From positions 744,001-808,000 of the forward strand of contig AP026125.1 in the NCBI GenBank assembly GCA_030295235.1: a stretch of 64,000 nt of DNA, read 5' to 3'. The notes beneath the pieces are model-generated. The model worked only from the letters and a program-made list of their open reading frames with translations. It had not been told where the DNA came from and searched no databases. The translations under genes and the position numbers were made by a program. Source of the stretch: Fistulifera solaris (taxonomy: Eukaryota; Bacillariophyta; Bacillariophyceae; Naviculales; Stauroneidaceae). Positions 45,570-57,102 of the stretch are shown in pieces (position 1 is the stretch's first letter; every line of letters begins with the position of its first letter).

Positions 45570-46088
45570 CTACTGTTCGTCGTAGATCAACGTTGGTGAT
45601 GATGAATCGTAGCTCTCTTTCCGAAAGCGCGGCTCCAGATTTTTTTGGATTGCCAGCGGACCTTTAATCCCTGCTAGACTTAGAATCTTAAATTCGACGT
45701 TATGTGATTCCCGAATAGATATGAAACTTGTCATATCAGAAGCTTTTACCGTTTGTCTCTTGGGTCCAAGTAGAACTTTTTGATTTTCGTCGTACAGTGT
45801 CCATTGGAGCTCCAATGCTACCTTCCCCAGCAATCCCCAAGTACACAGCTGCAACCATTTTTGGCCGATGGAACAACGAAGAATGGCAATGCTCAACAGC
45901 AGACCAGGATCTTCTTTATGGGGTAGATCTGAGACGAACACCTGTGTTAGGCCTTCATTGAGAAACTCGGCGGCTCGGTGCGCCAGGTCGACGGAGATGT
46001 CTGCTTCAAGTATCCTTCCATCCAGAAACACTTCGACTGTCCGTATATCATCTTTCGAATGCTTGTGGAGACATCGTTTTGGTGGCAT
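45570..46088 (-). CDS. Hypothetical protein, 172 residues
   Basis: Single open frame from ATG at 46088 (MPPKRCLHKHSKDDIRTVEV) to 45570, convergent with the CDV3-like gene about 80 bp away. No signal peptide or transmembrane segment is evident. The central part has alternating strands and helices (TVEVFLDGRILEADISVDLA; LQLCTWGLLGKVALELQWTL) and a KASDMTSFISIRES stretch, suggesting a compact folded domain. No family is recognised. Balanced composition and length support coding. Confidence 0.55.
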   Translation of the reverse strand: MPPKRCLHKHSKDDIRTVEVFLDGRILEADISVDLAHRAAEFLNEGLTQVFVSDLPHKEDPGLLLSIAILRCSIGQKWLQLCTWGLLGKVALELQWTLYDENQKVLLGPKRQTVKASDMTSFISIRESHNVEFKILSLAGIKGPLAIQKNLEPRFRKESYDSSSPTLIYDEQ

Positions 46089-46265
46089 GATAAAGGATAC
46101 GGAGTGATTAATTCAAAATATTGTGTTGGCTATTATTTGGGGTTTGATTTTTTGGATTGTGAGATTTTGAGTCGTGCATCTACATGCCTTCTGTTCGTTG
46201 TTCTTGTTTCTTGTTTCTACGTAAGCTGAGTACCGGTACTGGACTCTACGTGAAGGTGTGTGAGT

Positions 46266-46545
46266 CCCGGAAGGTGTAAATTATTATCATTTAGTCACGA
46301 GCTCGAAAGTGGGTCCAGTCTGTCCGTGCATCCTCACCAACATTTTCTTATCACAGTGCGACATCGTATGACATCCGGGTACCGATCCGAAACAATTTCT
46401 ACACTTAACATCTAGGCACCCTTTCTGTCTAGATATCGTTCTATAGTAAGCAAACCGTGTTTTTTGGCCAAAAAAATGCAAGGGGGTTAATTGCCCATGA
46501 TTTTTGGCCCATTTCATTGCAACTCCTCCTCTCATCTCTTTTTCT
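46266..46545. repeat. Dispersed ~270-bp repeat, copy A
   Basis: Similar to 55170-55440. Shared strings, left to right, are gtcccggaaggtg, ttagtcacgagctcgaaagtg, gggtccagtctgtccgtgc, acattttc, ttttttggccaaaaaaatgc, aagggggtt and gcccatgattttt-ggcc. Read on the minus strand, both copies can encode a peptide ending in HGQTGPTFE(L/I)VTK. This copy lies directly before the start of the next gene. Confidence 0.75.
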
Positions 46546-46551
46546 ATGTGA

Positions 46552-47853
46552 ATGAATGTATTACACAACATGAAAACACTCGAACTCCCTCCGATTCTTT
46601 CCGCTGCTCTTCCTGGTATTCGCTGGCCGCTCGAAATGGAAGCACCACCCTTGCACTTTCGTTCTCTGGAGGAAATGAAGCAGATACGCTCCGGAAAATT
46701 GCCTGATTTAGAGCTTTTTCGAGATGTGCCTAGTTCCCTGGATTCTTTATTTCCTTTGCACGAAACAGAAAAACAAACTCGTCATTTCGGAACCATCTCG
46801 ATAGCTCTGATCTTGCTAGGACACGGTCTCACCGATGAATGTCACGATTTAATCACACCACTCTCATGGCCCGATGATATTCACTTTGCTCATGGACCCT
46901 CTATTTACGGTCAAGTCTCACCTTCTGCTAGAACGTACGCATCCTATGTGCATTCGTTAGTTCATCGGAAGGAAGCATTTCATCATGGAGAGTTTGGTAT
47001 GATGGGATTTCAAAATGCAAATTACTGGTCGAATGCAGCGAGTTCGCCGACGGGAGCGAGCAGTCTGCCTCACACTGATCTTTATCGAGAGCTCAAGTCA
47101 TTGGCGGAGGAGTTTGCGGATCATGAACCAGTACAAATGTGGTGCTCTACAAATTTAGATGATACGTCTCCCGTCTTTGACGCCCGTATGCTGCATAAAC
47201 TTTGCGCGAATGTGCTAAAACAAAACCCGCGAGATTCGGTAATGCAAACGTTTGCCGAACGAGCTGTTGAGTCAGAAATTCGCGTCCTGTTGACCAAGAC
47301 GCTTCGGAATGCAGGATTCGTCTTTCATGATAGTGTTATCCTCCAGAGACAGAAAGACAACTGTCGAGTGGAAGTAAGTACCGAAGCCAACTTGGTGGAC
47401 GTGAATATTGCTCTGTCGGCCTCACGCAAAGTATCCAGCGCACACCTTAATCAATTCCGCACCCAAGGCTCGGTAATTCTGCGTGGTATTCTCACTTCTC
47501 CAGTCAACGAGTCGCGTGCCCTAGCGGCCGCAGCAGGACTTGCGTGTCGATTACTAGATTCGCCCGGTTGCAGGCTCATTTCCGACGCGAATGGCTCTCA
47601 CAACCGAGATGTTGTCGAAGTTAGTTTTTCTTTCAAAGAGCAGACTCTCGATGTTGGAAATGAAGCGCTCTATTTCAGAGACGGTGATGTGTGGGTAAGC
47701 GAGAAGAATATCAATCACCCGTCTCTGACGAAATATTCTTTCGAAGCGGCTACCAAAGAATCCCCCGATCTAACCTTCCTTGATCCCCTACATGGAGCAC
47801 GAGGAGAAACGCCGACGACTGTAGTTCAGTGGAGCAAAGGGACAATCTTTTAA
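46552..47853 (+). CDS. Conserved-looking hypothetical protein, 433 residues
   Basis: Single intact frame; ATG at 46552 (MNVLHNMKTLELPP), with another at 46570 that may be the true start. Features include IALILLGHGLTDECHDLITP and a His-rich stretch VHSLVHRKEAFHHGEFGMMG followed by FQNANYWSNAA. The latter faintly recalls bacterial proteins with HRRE...NAxYW motifs, but I cannot name a family. The C-terminal half is mixed alpha/beta (GAGFVFHDSVILQRQKDN-type strands) without transmembrane segments. No targeting peptide is seen. Its 5' flank is occupied by the dispersed repeat copy A, which may supply its promoter or leader. Confidence 0.7.
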   Translation: MNVLHNMKTLELPPILSAALPGIRWPLEMEAPPLHFRSLEEMKQIRSGKLPDLELFRDVPSSLDSLFPLHETEKQTRHFGTISIALILLGHGLTDECHDLITPLSWPDDIHFAHGPSIYGQVSPSARTYASYVHSLVHRKEAFHHGEFGMMGFQNANYWSNAASSPTGASSLPHTDLYRELKSLAEEFADHEPVQMWCSTNLDDTSPVFDARMLHKLCANVLKQNPRDSVMQTFAERAVESEIRVLLTKTLRNAGFVFHDSVILQRQKDNCRVEVSTEANLVDVNIALSASRKVSSAHLNQFRTQGSVILRGILTSPVNESRALAAAAGLACRLLDSPGCRLISDANGSHNRDVVEVSFSFKEQTLDVGNEALYFRDGDVWVSEKNINHPSLTKYSFEAATKESPDLTFLDPLHGARGETPTTVVQWSKGTIF

Positions 47854-47923
47854 AGTGCTAAAACACCTTAATGTGCGGTAATTCTCTTCAGACAACTACA
47901 CAATTAAAAACTCGTAATTATTC

Positions 47924-50900
47924 TTAAAGAATCATGCTACCGCATTGGATTTCTAACAAGTTGTCGAAAATCAGATCGACTGTCGATCCTATTGATGCTG
48001 CGAGATCTTCTTGTTCAGCCACAGGTAGATCAACAAATCGCATGACCAAATCCCCATCAATAACACTCTTCTTCCGGTAATTGCTTCTGCATCCGCCTCT
48101 ACGAGGTGTTCGCCGGTACAATCTCCAACCTCGAGGGTTCAAAGCACAATCGGCGTCCAGCGCGTTCGCCATAACTGACTGTAAAGCTGTCAAGCGCCAA
48201 AAAGGGCTCACTGATCGGCACAATGGAAGCCATTGTGCCGTCCGTGGTACCATAGTGAACTGCAAGGCGCTGGTCATCGTCAGCGCGACCGAAAAACGTA
48301 TCTTGTTGCTTCAATGCAGCCCGTGAGCTGATCGGTGTGGCGCTGTGAATAATAAGGCTCGACCGGCATTGATGAGACTTGAAACAAGTTGTCTGATGAC
48401 CGATGTGACAGTCCGCTCTGCAAACAAGCTTGTTACCACCACGAGCTGCTGCCTCTCCTGGCGCGTATTGGACAAACGTTAAATTTTGCCTATCATCGTG
48501 ACACACTATTGTCTTCGAAAGGAACAAAAGTTAGAGGCGGACGGGAAACAAAAGTATATACACCGGTGCTTACCATATTCGGTCCTCGAGACATAAGGCC
48601 GGCCGCGTATACTGGAATTGGGTCGTAGTCTTTCGCTAGAAGCGTCAGACTTTTGTCAGATTCCCTCCACACAAGAAAATAAAGAGAATCGTAAGCATCA
48701 CTCAACAGAAAGAAATTTTTGAATAGTTGAATATTTGACACCTCCATTGTTGCCCGAAAGAAGCCCACCTGCGTCAAGCGATCATTACCCCATTGCTCAA
48801 TGTTGATATCAGCTCCGGCACCAACAACTAATCGATTTTTTTCCGTCGATAGAAAGACACTCCAAAGTGGTGACAGGACCGTGAAAAACTTCTTTTTCAT
48901 AGCGAAGCTTCAACTCCGCTACCTCGTCAAGTTTCTTGGTCACCGTAAATAGAAGCGCACGCCCCTTTGAGCTGACGTCCTCGCCGTTGTGATTTACTAT
49001 ACCGGTTCCAACAGCGATGAACATTGTGCTCTCGAAATCAGTTTCCTCTTCTAGTTCAGCACTAGCGCTACCCGGCTCCACTTTCATGTCAGATAACGAC
49101 ATAACTTTTAATGCCATTCCATGTTCGTATTCGGCTAACTCAAAGGAATCGACAACCGTCCAACCTTTTGCAGCGTCTACAAGCCACAAAGAATATGCGG
49201 AATTTCGAACAGGTGGTGCTCCTCCGAGACCGAGATCAACATCAAAACAATTCTCTCGATCAATTTCCTCAACCCATTCGCTGTGTATATCGAAGCCACC
49301 AAGATCTGCTTCCACCTGTTTTTGTATCATCGCTTGTTCCTTTTCCTCTTCCAAGGCTCTCCTTTCTTCAGCTGCCAAAGTGTCGGTATTCCATTCGCTT
49401 TGATCGGCTTCGAATTCTTTCGAAACTAATACAGCGTAGAGAGGATGTGACCCGCTTGAAATGGACGGGTCGTCGATGAATTCAATATGGCGAATAGTTA
49501 CTCCCATTGGAACCTTCTCAATAAAAGTTCCAGAACCAGATATAATGCTTGGATTCTCAAATCCACTTGAAAGGCCTCGAAACAAAGTGATTCTCTGACT
49601 ACCGACTTTTCCAACACGTTCATGCAAGGTCACAAAACCTGAATCCTGAGAAGATTCCGAGAAAAATCCCGCGCAGTAAGCCCGAAGCGGCTTATCAGTG
49701 CCACCCGCGGGAGCTGCATGTCTCGTGCGGTGCAATACGTAGGATGGCGCCCCCTCTCAGCAATAATCCACATGGGTCGGTAACCTGCAATAAAGCAACC
49801 ATCCTGACCAGATAGCTTTGTCACACGATGAAGGGCGTTTGTTGAAAAAGTCGGAATTTCACTCTCTTCTTGACGAGAAAGAACTTTCTTCCTAGAAAGT
49901 TTCGCATTATGACGATTTTGTTCTTTACTTCGACGCCCCGCGACACCCAGATCAACCTTATGAAAAGATATAGGATGACCAGAGAGGTCATTTCTTGATT
50001 TTTGGTAAACGATCACGTCGCCAGCTGATGTTTCGACAGCAAAACATAAAGTGCGACTCAAGGGATTTTTGTCAATGTATGATGCTCCGATCAAGAAAAA
50101 TCTCAGTTCTTTGACACAGACCATTGTCGTTGAGGGAAGTCGGTGTTCCCCTGGTAATTCGAACTTGAGACAGTCAGTTCCCGGTCCACAACCGAAACTT
50201 TGCCAGCAGAGTCGAAGCTTTCCTCCGTCAGCTGCATAAACCTCCAACGCACTGGACTGTCTACAAACCGCAACAAACAACTTCTCCTCGGTGCTCACAG
50301 ACTCGTCACATGAGACGTCCCGTGCGTTTCGAAGAGATTCTGCCGTTCTCGATTTGGCTGAATAAAGAAGCTCATCTTCTTCATCTATTATAGACCATTG
50401 GTTTTCAAAATCCTGCAAAGAGCTTCTCTTTTCTTCAATTCGCTCCATGCCGTTTCCGTTGAGTTCAAAGGAGGGAAATGTCGAAGACGGAGCTACGAAG
50501 ACATCCAGCCCAACAATTGTTTTACTTGCATAGAATTCTTTTCGACGCGTCTCCTCTGGGTCATCGTCGTCCACCTCCATCGGTACTGGAGATGATGAAT
50601 CAATTGTAGTTTCACCCACGTCTAATATTGATGTAATGCCATCTTTGCTGCACACAACAACAGTTGCCTCACCGGATGTCCACAGGCAGCCAAAGGTGAG
50701 AGTTTGTTCATCGCCTTCACTCTGCTGTACAAACGGTGTCAAGCTCGATATTGAGCCTTCAAACTTCACGTCAATAAAACTTTCGGTGCGTAAGCGAAAC
50801 GACTTGTCGAAAATTAGCAACCGCAGTATAGCTTCGTCGCTCTGTTTGACGCATACGGCAAAATGTCCATCGGTGAACTCACCAGTCCCAAGTACTGCTG

Positions 50901-52873
50901 AATTAAACACTATCCCGCCATCTATTAATTCATCGGTATCGACTTCACGAAATTCGAACAGGTCTTCGTTACTTTCGTGGGAGGAGACCTTTAGTACTGT
51001 CGTCCCGCCTCCGCCGCGAGGTGAAATTCCAAGGAGCAGATAACCCGCAGTGGGCGCACTGAACATCGACACAACATCAACACAATCGTGTTCAGAAAGA
51101 ATCATTCTATCATCGCGACCAAAGACTGTGGCTACAGCTAAGCCTCCACTTGATCCGAAACCACACGGGAAAATATGGGCAGTTGCACCAAAAATGCTGT
51201 CGGGACTCTGTGTGGTGGTATCAAGACTCTCCAGTAAAAAATCAGGTGCTTTTGATAGTGGTCCAATGCATGATGGGCCTAAAGGACCAAGGTTGACGAT
51301 CATGTCGAGCGGTGTCAAAGCTCTGACAAGCGTAATGCTTATCAATCTGGGTTTCTTCCTAGGATTAGCCGAAACGTCATTTTCATCATCTTCATTGTCA
51401 CTAGGTTGAATCAGATGAGGCTCCGAATCACCCATAGGAACAGGAGCGTATAACGCTTCTTCCTCAAGCCTTAAAATACGTTCATATTCCGAATCCGCCT
51501 CATCGTTCTCTAGTTTGCTGTCATTGTTTACTTCGGATTTGATAGACAAACTAGCGTGCAGTTCCTGCTTGATGCTCTTCATGGAGAGACTCTTCGTTTC
51601 CAACGCGTAACCCAGAAGCAACGAGTCACCTAAACGGCTCCCGGCGAATAAGAGCCCTAAAGAAAAGTCCGAGTCAGCAGATGATTGTACCTTGCTTAGC
51701 AATTCTTTGGCTGCGCCTTCCATCGGCAAAGAGGTCAACAAAGCGACCTCGCCAACACTGCCGAGCGACTGACCCAGCGGTAACATCGTCCATGCATCCA
51801 CCGCATATTGTAGAATATACAACTGACCCGCTCGCAACGATAAAATCGCCGTCGTACTCGAAAGTGCGGTCAAGCAGGAACCATCTAATTGCAACGACAG
51901 CTTGAGTACAGGATTTGGAGCGATAGCTGACATGAGACTCGCTGGACACGTCGATCTCGCCCACCCATTGACTGCCATTACTTGGTTCACATTGCCAATG
52001 CAATCTAAAAACACGAGAGTGTTTGCGCCGACTACCACCAAAGCATTGCCGACGAATTCTACGTATAGCGCATCGTTGGGGACGGGACGACACCACAAAA
52101 CAGCCGCACGATTGTGCACAACGCTGACCGATAATGCGGTCAAGTAAAGAGGTGTTGCACTTCCTTGTCCCTTTTCACGTCCCAAACGGCCACTCCAAAT
52201 TTTTCCAGCAGGATCGGAGTGCAACAGCACGAGCGTCGCTTCTAAAAAGCCCGATAAGAATGTAACCCCCAGTATATCACCAAAGCCAGTTGTAGCCGTA
52301 CTCGCGGGTGTATCTATCATATAAGAAAGTGAAGAGCGCGACAGAGTCGCTAATGGCAGCACATAAGGATCGGTGACATACCAAGATTCGGCCTGACTAT
52401 GAATTTCCATGACAGCCACGGCAATGCCTCCTCCCATGTTGCACGCAACCGTCATTGGTTTCTGATTCTGAACAGACACCATCATATCCTCTTCAACAGA
52501 AGCTCCGTGACTGTACTGTGTCAAGAGAGTCGTTAAATCCACTAAACTTTCCGCGCGGAGCCAGATCCTCCTGAATGGTGAGTACCGTCAATCGCGGAGG
52601 ACCCGCAAAGCCCACCAACAAGGCATCCTTGCCGGTCCCACTTAACGTGGTCAGAAATATAATTTCACCCGCTAGATTTCCAAAGAAATGTTCAAAGCGC
52701 AAGGTACCGTCGGGAGTGAAGCTATAAACGTGCAGGGTGCTCGCGGATGCCGTGACAAGATTGGGGACGTCGTGGCTGGTAATATGAGCCCATGTCGCGA
52801 ATTCGGCGCCCCGTGATCCTTTTGTTAGTGAGAGAATACACGGGTGTACGGGACGAGATGCTGGAGCCGACAT
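47924..52873 (-). CDS. CPSF1: CPSF1/CPSF160, cleavage and polyadenylation specificity factor
   Basis: Nuclear mRNA 3'-end processing scaffold, about 1630 residues, with one intron (48572-48513). The start at 52873 is MSAPASRPVHPCILSLTKGS. The triple-beta-propeller protein of the DDB1/CPSF A family shows NLVTASASTLHVYSF, LLVGFAGPPRLTVL, DVVSMFSAPTAGYLLLGISP and, in the third propeller, FHGPVTTLE with LLSDAYDSLYFLVW. After the intron come DDRQNLTFVQYAPG and the C-terminal helical part with VIDGDLVMRFVDLPVAEQED, equivalent to CPSF1's L-D-G-x-L-L-x-x-Y region. One-base shifts occur near 52550, 49690, 48838 and 48205, at G, A or mixed runs. Overall length stays divisible by three. Being essential and single-copy, it is better explained by sequence error than decay. 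Confidence 0.92.
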
Positions 52874-53500
52874 GATATTGTTATTCAAAGGAAAGATACT
52901 GCGGAGGACGACTTTTGTTTTATGCGATCAACAATCAACACACCGCAAACAAGGAAACCGCAAAAGCTTATTTTCGATTCTCTGGCCGTGGTCCGTGTAG
53001 TCCGCAAGCCGCAAAGTATCACAATACCGGTACGACTAAGTAGCGGTCGTAAACCAACACTCTGAGCTATAGTCAATTTGGATTGCTCATGACTGAAATG
53101 CAATCGTGCTCCCTAGAACCGTCACTTTGAGTCCATAGTAAATACGGAAGAAACTGTTTCGCAAGGCTCTTCGACGTAAATACAATGACATGTAATGCAA
53201 ACGCCGCTAAATACTATTTCATTGCAACAACGACAAATGGGGCTCAAAAACGTTGGGCGAACGAACGAAATGTAGGCAGCATTGTTGCTCAAAAGAATAT
53301 TGATTTTTTTACTGGAGTGCAGTCGTGGCGAATACGGACAACACTTTGGGTCTATAGTAAAATACGTCAGACAAACAACCGACGAAAAGCCGCCGTGCGA
53401 TGATGATGATTCATTCACTTTTTCGTCATCAACCCATCAACCCACAATTCATCCAATCAACCTCTACCTTGCACAGACTACAACGTATTCAAGGCACGTC
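52874..53500. other. Divergent promoter region with two copies of the dispersed module
   Basis: Copies read left to right: gctcatgactgaaatgcaatcgtg (about 53085) to ttgagtccatagtaaatacgg (about 53127), and ttttttactggagtgcagtcgtgg (about 53306) to actttgggtctatagtaaaatacg (about 53342). They are separated by about 215 bp. No gene seen. Confidence 0.65.
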
Positions 53501-54683
53501 ATGAAATTACTTTTCTCTCTCCTCTTCGCCGTCTTTTGCTTTCAAGCGCGGGCTTTTTCAGTGACCCGTCGGCAGGCACTGGTCACGGCAGGGGCGACGG
53601 CCGTCGGAACTGTTTTATGGCAACCACAAGATGCACAAGCCGTCGACAAATTGTACACACCTGCACCACAAAGTCTAATAGGACAGACGATTGTGATCAC
53701 AGGAGGAACCACTGGTTTGGGATTGGAATCGGCCAAGCGTCTCGCAATAGGCGGTGCAAACATCATCTTGACGGCTCGAACGACTACTAAAGGAGAAAAG
53801 GCCGTGTCGGAAGTACAGCAATATCTACGAGATAATGGAATCGACAACCCGATGGTTTCCTACAAAGTCTTAAATCTCGACGATCTATCAGCGGTGAAAA
53901 ACGTACCCGAATTATGGAATGATGTCAAGAAAATTGATGTATTAATGAACAACGCCGGCGTGATGGCGATTCCCGACCGGCAACTCACGGTCGATGGGTA
54001 CGAGCGACAGATTCAAACCAATCATTTGGGGCACTTTGTATTGACAGCTCTTTTGCAACCGAAACTCGCCCCCGATGCGCGAATTGTGAATGTTTCGAGT
54101 CAGGCCTATCAATTTGCTTCCCAAATGCGATCCGATCAATCTCTCTGGGAACCACAGCCTAACGACTACTCGCCATGGGTACAGTATGGTCAAACGAAAC
54201 TGGCCAATATTTTGTTTACCGAAGAGTTGCAACGAAGAAGTGAAGCGGCCGGGAAACAGTGGACGGTGGTGAGTCTCCACCCCGGTGCTGTCGCAACAGG
54301 TAGGTTTTCATTTTCATTTTGATGGCTGCTAATGTCACTTCCGCGAGTGGGATTGTCATTCACACTTATTGTCTTCCACAGACCTGGGTAGATTCATTGC
54401 CGGCGAAGAGAAATGGCAGCAACTAAAAGAAGGAAAGGGGACATTTTGGGAAACATTTTTCTCGAAGGCGCTCTCCAAATTCATCTTAACAGTACCCGAA
54501 GGAGCTACGACACAAGTATTTCTCGCTGCCCGTGCTGACAAAGAATCGAATATGAATGTGAAAGGACAGTTCCTTGACAAATGTGCCGTACAAAAGCTTC
54601 CGCAATTCGCCACAGATCCAGTTGCCGCCGAAAAACTTTGGAAGGAAAGTGAGGAAAAGGCAGGTATCACCTTCACAATATAA
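53501..54683 (+). CDS. Short-chain dehydrogenase/reductase 1, predicted thylakoid lumen (Tat)
   Basis: NAD(P)-dependent SDR of the retinol-dehydrogenase/protochlorophyllide-reductase-like type, 366 residues, two exons (53501-54299 and 54382-54683), intact frame. Targeting has three parts: signal peptide MKLLFSLLFAVFCFQARAF with an ARA-F plastid site, then TRRQALVTAGATAVGTVLW ending DAQA-VDK, which is a twin-arginine signal with an A-x-A cleavage site. The enzyme part has the Rossmann motif ITGGTTGLGLESA, NNAGVMA, ARIVNVSS with catalytic Ser, and the Y-x-x-x-K pair in VQYGQTKLANILF. ESNMNVKGQFL lies near the end. The substrate is unknown. It is paralogous to the gene at 57788, which lacks the Tat part. 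Confidence 0.92.
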
Positions 54684-56010
54684 ATACGAGAGGATTGTAA
54701 AGTTCTAGGGTAAAACGTCGACCGCTTTTTTCTTGTAGCTAGCACAAAGCCATGATCATCAAAGCGCGGTGGCTGAGGTTGACGAAAAATTGGAATTGTT
54801 TCACCACCAAACTCCATTTGGACTATCATTTGCCGTCATGGTCGTGTGTCATCAAAAATGTTGAACAGAGAAGCACTTGGAGTTTGTATTGTTCTCCACG
54901 AGCAGTTGTATTCACAGTGCTATTATTCATCAACCTTTCAGCCTTCGTTTATCATTGACGCATTTTCGTGATCAAAAGCTCTCGCGCATAAGACATGACG
55001 CCCCCATCATGTAGAAACTCCGCCAGCAGCATACGTTGTTTCACCTTGTGTTTCACGTCGGTGGTCGATGCCTCGAGGCGAAAAATCCATGGTCATGAAC
55101 ACCCTTGTGAACCGTGCAAATAATAGAGCAATGAAGCGCCGCAGATATCAAAATCGTCGTCCTACATAAGTCATGTCCCGGAAGGTGAAGAGTCTTTTAG
55201 TCACGATCTCGAAAGTGGGTCCAGTCTGTCCGTGCGTCCTCGACGACATTTTCGGAAAACACTGCGACATTCGCAAATTGAGAAGTACCGCTCCGAAGTA
55301 GCTAGTACTTCCAAAGCTTAGATACGGCTTCCTTCTACTTTTTGATATACTGTTTCTAAAACGTGCTTTTTTGGCAAAAAATGCAAGGGGGTTGCCCATG
55401 ATTTTCGGCCCCATTTTGCGTTGCATCTGTTGTCAAGTAAATCGATGATCTTTCGAGATATTTATTGCTTCCCGGCTTCTATCTATGAAAACTACTATTT
55501 ACTCATATCATGAAGAACGTATTGGTGCAATTAATTGATACAACAGCAATCCGCTTTCCTGTTTTTAAACGGTTTAGAACGACACTTTGATGCCTCCGAT
55601 CAATACGACGTCGTCATAAACTTCTTCGCTCCTCCCTCCGACCGCTTTTAATTTTTATTCAAAAACCTGTAACTGTCAGCGAAAACGTAATAAGGATGCG
55701 GCTTGAGCTTATCTTTTAGTAGATTCTCAACGAACACAGCTTCCACAATCTGCGGTAGTCAAAACGATTCACTCTCCTTCTTTTTAAAAATGCGTTCTGT
55801 CCGGCCAGCGATGGTATTACACGCACCTTTCCACTTGATATTTGTCAACTGCAGCAAACCGAGAGAACGAATGAATGAAACAACAATTCACCAGAGCGAG
55901 GAAAGTGTTTGCTACTGCTACGAAGTGAACGTCGGATTTTATCCGTTCTTGCTATTGATTATATAACTACTTTCTCTTCTCTGCAATTCTTTCGCGAGCA
56001 AATCCAAAAT
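54684..56010. other. Intergenic, includes dispersed repeat copy B
   Basis: About 1.3 kb between convergent genes. Apart from the repeat at 55170-55440, no feature is recognised. Short open frames at 54752-54958 and 55703-55966 lack motifs. Confidence 0.5.
55170..55440. repeat. Dispersed ~270-bp repeat, copy B
   Basis: Partner of 46266-46545, same orientation. Common blocks are gtcccggaaggtg, ttttagtcacgatctcgaaagtg, gggtccagtctgtccgtgc, ttttttggcaaaaaatgc and aagggggttgcccatgattt, with diverged spacers. The minus strand can encode ...RTHGQTGPTFEIVTK.... No inverted termini or target duplication were found by eye. Confidence 0.75.
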
Positions 56011-57102
56011 TTAAGCCTGAGCAATCTCCTGCTTACTTTCCGCATTGTGGACGAAGCGGAAGTTGCAGTCATGGACGTTGGCGAAGTTGGCCGATCCACT
56101 GTTCTTCAACTTCTGGCAGAGAGACTTCTCGAATGCACCGTGCATGAACGCCAACTTTTCATCCGAGACAGCAGCCTTGAGCGCATCATCGTCGTTGGGG
56201 CAGAGACGGCAGTCGGGCTGCGTAACAGGTGTGACACGAGCGACCAACAACTTGGCTTCACTGATGGCCATGGCATCGTCATCGTTGGGGCACAAGCGGC
56301 AATCGGGCTGTGCCAAATCGTTCGGCATGTCGATGTCCGCCACGCTGTTGAAGTTTCCGAGCCCATATCCGACCGACGAGAACGCCTCGTTGTACGCCAA
56401 GACGACACTCTGATCGACCAAGTTCATGTCGCTCTCGGAAAGCTCGTGAAGGGTTCCGCGAAAGACGACCTGCGCTTCGGTGTTCTTGCTCAACTTGCCC
56501 TGGATCGGCAAACTGACATGGGGCTGACCGGGCATATCCAAGAACGAGAAAGAGCAAGCATGGGCATGAGCAAAGTTGGCAGAACCCGACTGGCGCAAGA
56601 AAGCGCAGAACTCGTCTTCGAAGCTGCCATGGAACGCTTTGAGCTCCTGGGTGCTTTTGAAAGCAGCCACAACATCGTCATCGTTGGGGCACAAACGGCA
56701 ATCCGGCTGCATCCAACCGACGTGGACGTAAGCGAGAATCATCTGTCCGTTGAGCTTGGTTTCCTTGAGAGCCATAGTATCGTCGTCGTTGGGACAGAGG
56801 CGGCAGTCCGGCTGATTCAAACCGACGAAGTCCGGCACAGCAGCAGCGGACTCGGCTTTGAAGCTGTCCATGGTGTACCCGGCGGTATCGTAGACTTTGT
56901 TGTACGCGGTCTTGATGGCCTTGCCGATGAGAACCATGTCATCAGACGTAGCTTCGTGCTTCATGCCGTGGACAACAACGCGAACGTCAGCGCTGTCGGT
57001 CTTCTTGACGCCGAGGAGCTGGTTGGCAGCAGCGCGGAGGTTGAAATCGGCCGTGGCGCTGCCGAAGAGGAAGGAGGTCAATGCGAGGGAAGTGAACTTC
57101 AT
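56011..57102 (-). CDS. Secreted protein with two tandem domains and four PDCRLCPNDDD motifs
   Basis: 363 residues, intronless, intact. The start at 57102 gives a clean signal peptide (MKFTSLALTSFLFGSATA-DF); an earlier frame start would bury it. The mature protein is two tandem copies of a ~160-residue unit. Each unit opens with a beta-rich segment (DVRVVVHGMKHEATSDDMVL; AQVVFRGTLHELSESDMNLV), then a helix with AYN(K/E)(V/A), then motif QPDCRLCPNDDD, a ~20-residue linker, a second QPDCRLCPNDDD, and SGSANFA(H/N). The motif copies lie at 56779-56814, 56674-56709, 56275-56310 and 56185-56220. Each motif offers C-x-x-C beside three Asp, so disulfide or metal binding is plausible. No known family is recognised. 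Extracellular, cell-wall or vacuolar location is inferred from the signal peptide without an ASAFAP site. Confidence 0.88.
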   Translation of the reverse strand: MKFTSLALTSFLFGSATADFNLRAAANQLLGVKKTDSADVRVVVHGMKHEATSDDMVLIGKAIKTAYNKVYDTAGYTMDSFKAESAAAVPDFVGLNQPDCRLCPNDDDTMALKETKLNGQMILAYVHVGWMQPDCRLCPNDDDVVAAFKSTQELKAFHGSFEDEFCAFLRQSGSANFAHAHACSFSFLDMPGQPHVSLPIQGKLSKNTEAQVVFRGTLHELSESDMNLVDQSVVLAYNEAFSSVGYGLGNFNSVADIDMPNDLAQPDCRLCPNDDDAMAISEAKLLVARVTPVTQPDCRLCPNDDDALKAAVSDEKLAFMHGAFEKSLCQKLKNSGSANFANVHDCNFRFVHNAESKQEIAQA

